64,000 bases of DNA, taken from assembly GCF_020387415.1 (NCBI RefSeq), contig NZ_JAGWCB010000020.1, positions 62,001-126,000 of the forward strand. Direction: 5' to 3'. The notes beneath the pieces were generated by a model that worked only from the letters and a program-made list of their open reading frames with translations, had not been told where the DNA came from and did no database searches. The number at the start of each line of letters is the position of its first letter. Position 1 is the first letter of the stretch. This document shows positions 61,851 through 64,000 of this stretch, in pieces. The stretch is from Ideonella benzenivorans (GTDB lineage: Bacteria; Pseudomonadota; Gammaproteobacteria; Burkholderiales; Burkholderiaceae_C). The translations under genes and the position numbers were made by a program.

Positions 61851-61974
61851 CGCCGGGCCCGCGTCCGGGCTCAGTTTTTTCCTGCGGCGGTCGATAGCAG
61901 TGGAGAATTCCCTGCTTTCCGGTGGGAGGGGTGCGGTCTGCCCGCGCCGAGTCCTCCACCCAACCCCGCTGCGC

Positions 61975-64000
61975 ATGTTCCGAGGTCTTGCCGTTGTCCT
62001 GTGGATGGCGCTGTCCTGCCTGACAGCGCTGGCGGCGCCATTGGGCCGCTGGAGCGGCTGGGACGACCGCCTGTTCCAGCGCGTCACCAGCGCCACCGGC
62101 GAGCCCAACGACCTGGGCGTGATGGCCATGGCCCAGGACCCGGTCGGCTTCCTGTGGGTGGGCACGCAGCAGGGCCTGGTCCGCTGGGACGGCTACCGCC
62201 TGCGCACCTATTCCGCGGACCTGAGCCAGCCCCACGGCCTGCCCGATGGCTTCATCCAGTCGCTCTGGGTCGCCCCCGAGGGTACGTTGTGGATCGGCAC
62301 CGTCGCCCATGGTCTGGTGCGCTACCGTCCCCACAGCGATGACTTCGAATCCGTCGGGCTTGGCCCGCACGGCCTGCGCCATGTGGGGGTGAATGTCATC
62401 GCCGGCGCGCCGCAAGGCTGCCTGTGGGTGGGCACGGGCGCCGGGCTGGACCGGCTGGACCCCACCACCGGCCGGGCCGAGCGGGTGGTGCTGAACCCCG
62501 GGCGCACCGAGGACCCCGCCGTGCAGGCGGTGCTGACCGACCGGTCCGGGCAGCTGTGGATCGGCTCCGACGCGGGCCTGTTCCGGGCCGCGGCCGATGG
62601 CCGGGGCGTGGCCCGCTACCCTTTGCCCGGCACGGGCGACACACCTCGGATCAGCCGGCTGATGGAGGACCAGCGGGGCCGGCTCTGGATCGCGGTCGAC
62701 CACCAGGGCCTGTGGGTGCTGGACCTGGCCCAGGGCAGCCTGCGCCGGGTCGAGAGCCGGAGCGTGGACGCGGCCGCGGGCCTGGACCAGCAGACCGTGC
62801 GCTCGCTGGTGGAATCCGGCGACGGGCAGGTCTGGGTGGGCACCCGCAGCAACGGCCTGGTGCTGGTGGACGAGAACAACCTGACCTTGCGGCGCATCCA
62901 CCGCAACGCGACCAGCGCCTTCGGCCTGGACAGCGAGGCCATCTGGTCCCTGTTTCGCGACCGCTCCGGCATCCTCTGGGTCGGCACCTCGCGCAGCTTG
63001 CTGCGCCACAACCTGCAGGCCACCTTCGTCCACACCGTGTTTGGCGGGGACGGACCGCGCGATACCTTGCGCAGCGAGGATGTGCTCGCGGTCATCCCGA
63101 CGCCCGACGGCCGCATCTGGCTGGGGGTGGGCACCGAAGGGGTCGACATCGTCGATCCGGCGCAGGGGGTGGTGGCCACCTTGCGCCCCGACATGAAACA
63201 CCCGCTCGCCGCCTTGCCGCCCGAGCGCGTGCTGACCGGCCTGCCGCTGGAGCAGCGCGCCGAGGTGCTGCTGGGCACGCAAAAAGGCCTGTACCTGGCC
63301 GATCTGGCCGGCACGCGGGTGCGGCGGCTGGAGGTGCCGGGCCACCGGTCGGACGAGGAGGTGCAGGTGCTGGCCCGGGGCTGGAGCGGCATCTGGGTCG
63401 GCGGACCGGAGGGGCTGTGGCGGCTCACGCTGGACCGCCAGGGGCGACCCGAGGGTGCGCGGTGGGCCGTCGGCATGAGCGACCGCCGCATCAGCGCGAT
63501 CACCCGGGCATCGCCGCACCGGATCTGGGTGGGCACCAACAGCGGCGTGAACCTCTATGACGAGCGCACCGGCCAGGTGCTTCACCTGGGGGCTGGAGGC
63601 CGTTGGCAGGACGCCGCCCTGGCGAGCGTCAATGTCACCTCGCTGGAGCTGGACCCGAAGGGGCGGCTCTGGGTGGCCACCGGCGGTACCGGCCTGTTCG
63701 TGGTCGACGCGCCCGAAAGCGATCATCCCCAGGTGCGCCACCTGGGCTCGGCGCAGGGCCTGCCCAAGGACTTCATCAACAAGGTGCTGCCCGATGACCT
63801 CGGCGGCGTCTGGGCCAGCACCGACCAGGGCATTGTGCAGATCGACCCGGCCACGCTGGCGGTGCGGGCCTACGGGGCCAAGGAAGGCGTGGCGCTGCTG
63901 CAATACTGGGCCGCCTCGGGCGCCCGCACGCCCCAGGGCGAGCTGATCTTCGGCGGCCTGGGGGGCATCAGCGTGGTGGTGCCCCAGGTCACCGAGTGGC
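61975..64000 (+). CDS. Beta-propeller (Reg_prop) sensor protein, 5' part
   Basis: The frame is open from ATG 61975 to the window end (about 675 residues visible). A signal peptide (VVLWMALSCLTALAAP) is followed by many repeats of LWVGTxxGLxRxD type (FLWVGTQQGLVRWDGY, TLWIGTVAHGLVRY, QLWIGSDAGLFRA, ILWVGTSRSLLRH, RIWVGTNSGVNLYD), the two-component-regulator propeller. Such proteins normally continue with a Y_Y_Y domain, one membrane helix and a kinase or GGDEF output, outside this window. The 124-base gap after the nif-side genes probably holds its own promoter. Confidence 0.9.
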   Translation, partial: MFRGLAVVLWMALSCLTALAAPLGRWSGWDDRLFQRVTSATGEPNDLGVMAMAQDPVGFLWVGTQQGLVRWDGYRLRTYSADLSQPHGLPDGFIQSLWVAPEGTLWIGTVAHGLVRYRPHSDDFESVGLGPHGLRHVGVNVIAGAPQGCLWVGTGAGLDRLDPTTGRAERVVLNPGRTEDPAVQAVLTDRSGQLWIGSDAGLFRAAADGRGVARYPLPGTGDTPRISRLMEDQRGRLWIAVDHQGLWVLDLAQGSLRRVESRSVDAAAGLDQQTVRSLVESGDGQVWVGTRSNGLVLVDENNLTLRRIHRNATSAFGLDSEAIWSLFRDRSGILWVGTSRSLLRHNLQATFVHTVFGGDGPRDTLRSEDVLAVIPTPDGRIWLGVGTEGVDIVDPAQGVVATLRPDMKHPLAALPPERVLTGLPLEQRAEVLLGTQKGLYLADLAGTRVRRLEVPGHRSDEEVQVLARGWSGIWVGGPEGLWRLTLDRQGRPEGARWAVGMSDRRISAITRASPHRIWVGTNSGVNLYDERTGQVLHLGAGGRWQDAALASVNVTSLELDPKGRLWVATGGTGLFVVDAPESDHPQVRHLGSAQGLPKDFINKVLPDDLGGVWASTDQGIVQIDPATLAVRAYGAKEGVALLQYWAASGARTPQGELIFGGLGGISVVVPQVTEW

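Noticed and set aside
61492-63903. An 803-codon minus-strand open frame near the right edge
   Set aside because: It is a mirror frame of the plus-strand beta-propeller gene, which has a signal peptide and clear WVGT repeats; the minus frame has low-complexity composition and no family.

Overview
The window is GC-rich (mostly near 70% by eye) and carries molybdenum nitrogenase structural genes (nifHDK), a draTG post-translational switch, many diguanylate cyclases and hybrid kinases, and NitT/TauT-type transporters. Together these suggest a free-living diazotrophic betaproteobacterium of the Burkholderiales (Rubrivivax, Ideonella or Azohydromonas-like). That placement is inferred from gene content and base composition, not from a marker search. 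No rRNA, tRNA, CRISPR array or intact insertion sequence was seen.

Layout. 1-6106: a tight plus-strand operon of a DegT-type aminotransferase (cut by the window edge), a SIR2-like protein, a [2Fe-2S] ferredoxin, an FAD amine oxidase, an AAA+ ATPase and a luciferase-like monooxygenase; its joint task is unknown. 6333-18424: housekeeping and signalling genes (YebC family, DUF3297, a PAS-GAF-GGDEF protein, a prolyl oligopeptidase, an MFS exporter with a divergent LysR regulator, and a TctDE-like two-component system divergent from a NitT/TauT ABC transporter that ends in a strong terminator). 18425-24302: a lower-GC defence island. It holds a CBASS system (HNH-SAVED effector, CD-NTase, E2-like protein, plus an unknown gene) and, divergently, a three-gene module of a sigma-70-like factor, a small acidic protein and an ImmA/IrrE metalloprotease. 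A 12-bp sequence, always pointing at the downstream gene, precedes all three transcription units. 24634-42105: a MerR/CMD pair, a substrate-binding protein coupled to a large hybrid kinase, a Cca-like fragment, phhB-phhA, a secreted esterase, and a TonB receptor/binding protein/di-heme cytochrome set that looks like metal uptake.

42054-44646: a purine-related divergon. An NMT1-type binding protein and a 2-oxoglutarate/Fe(II) oxygenase diverge from a 565-bp gap holding two sigma-54 promoters. Each promoter is placed to start transcription at the first base of an NMT1-type (xanthine-I) riboswitch. 44682-47960: chemoreceptor, GFA-type and small genes.

48168-61850: the nitrogen fixation region. 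A minus-strand operon of eleven tightly packed genes (truncated haemoglobin, an unknown protein, draT, draG, SagB-type nitroreductase, rhodanese-ankyrin protein, NifO/ArsC-like protein, FmdB-type zinc ribbon, OsmC-like protein, Fe-S protein, DUF6156-like protein) diverges from nifHDK and two small unknown genes. Both directions have sigma-54 promoters and share one visible NifA upstream activator sequence. Perfect hairpins follow nifH and nifK. From 61975 a periplasmic beta-propeller sensor runs off the right edge.
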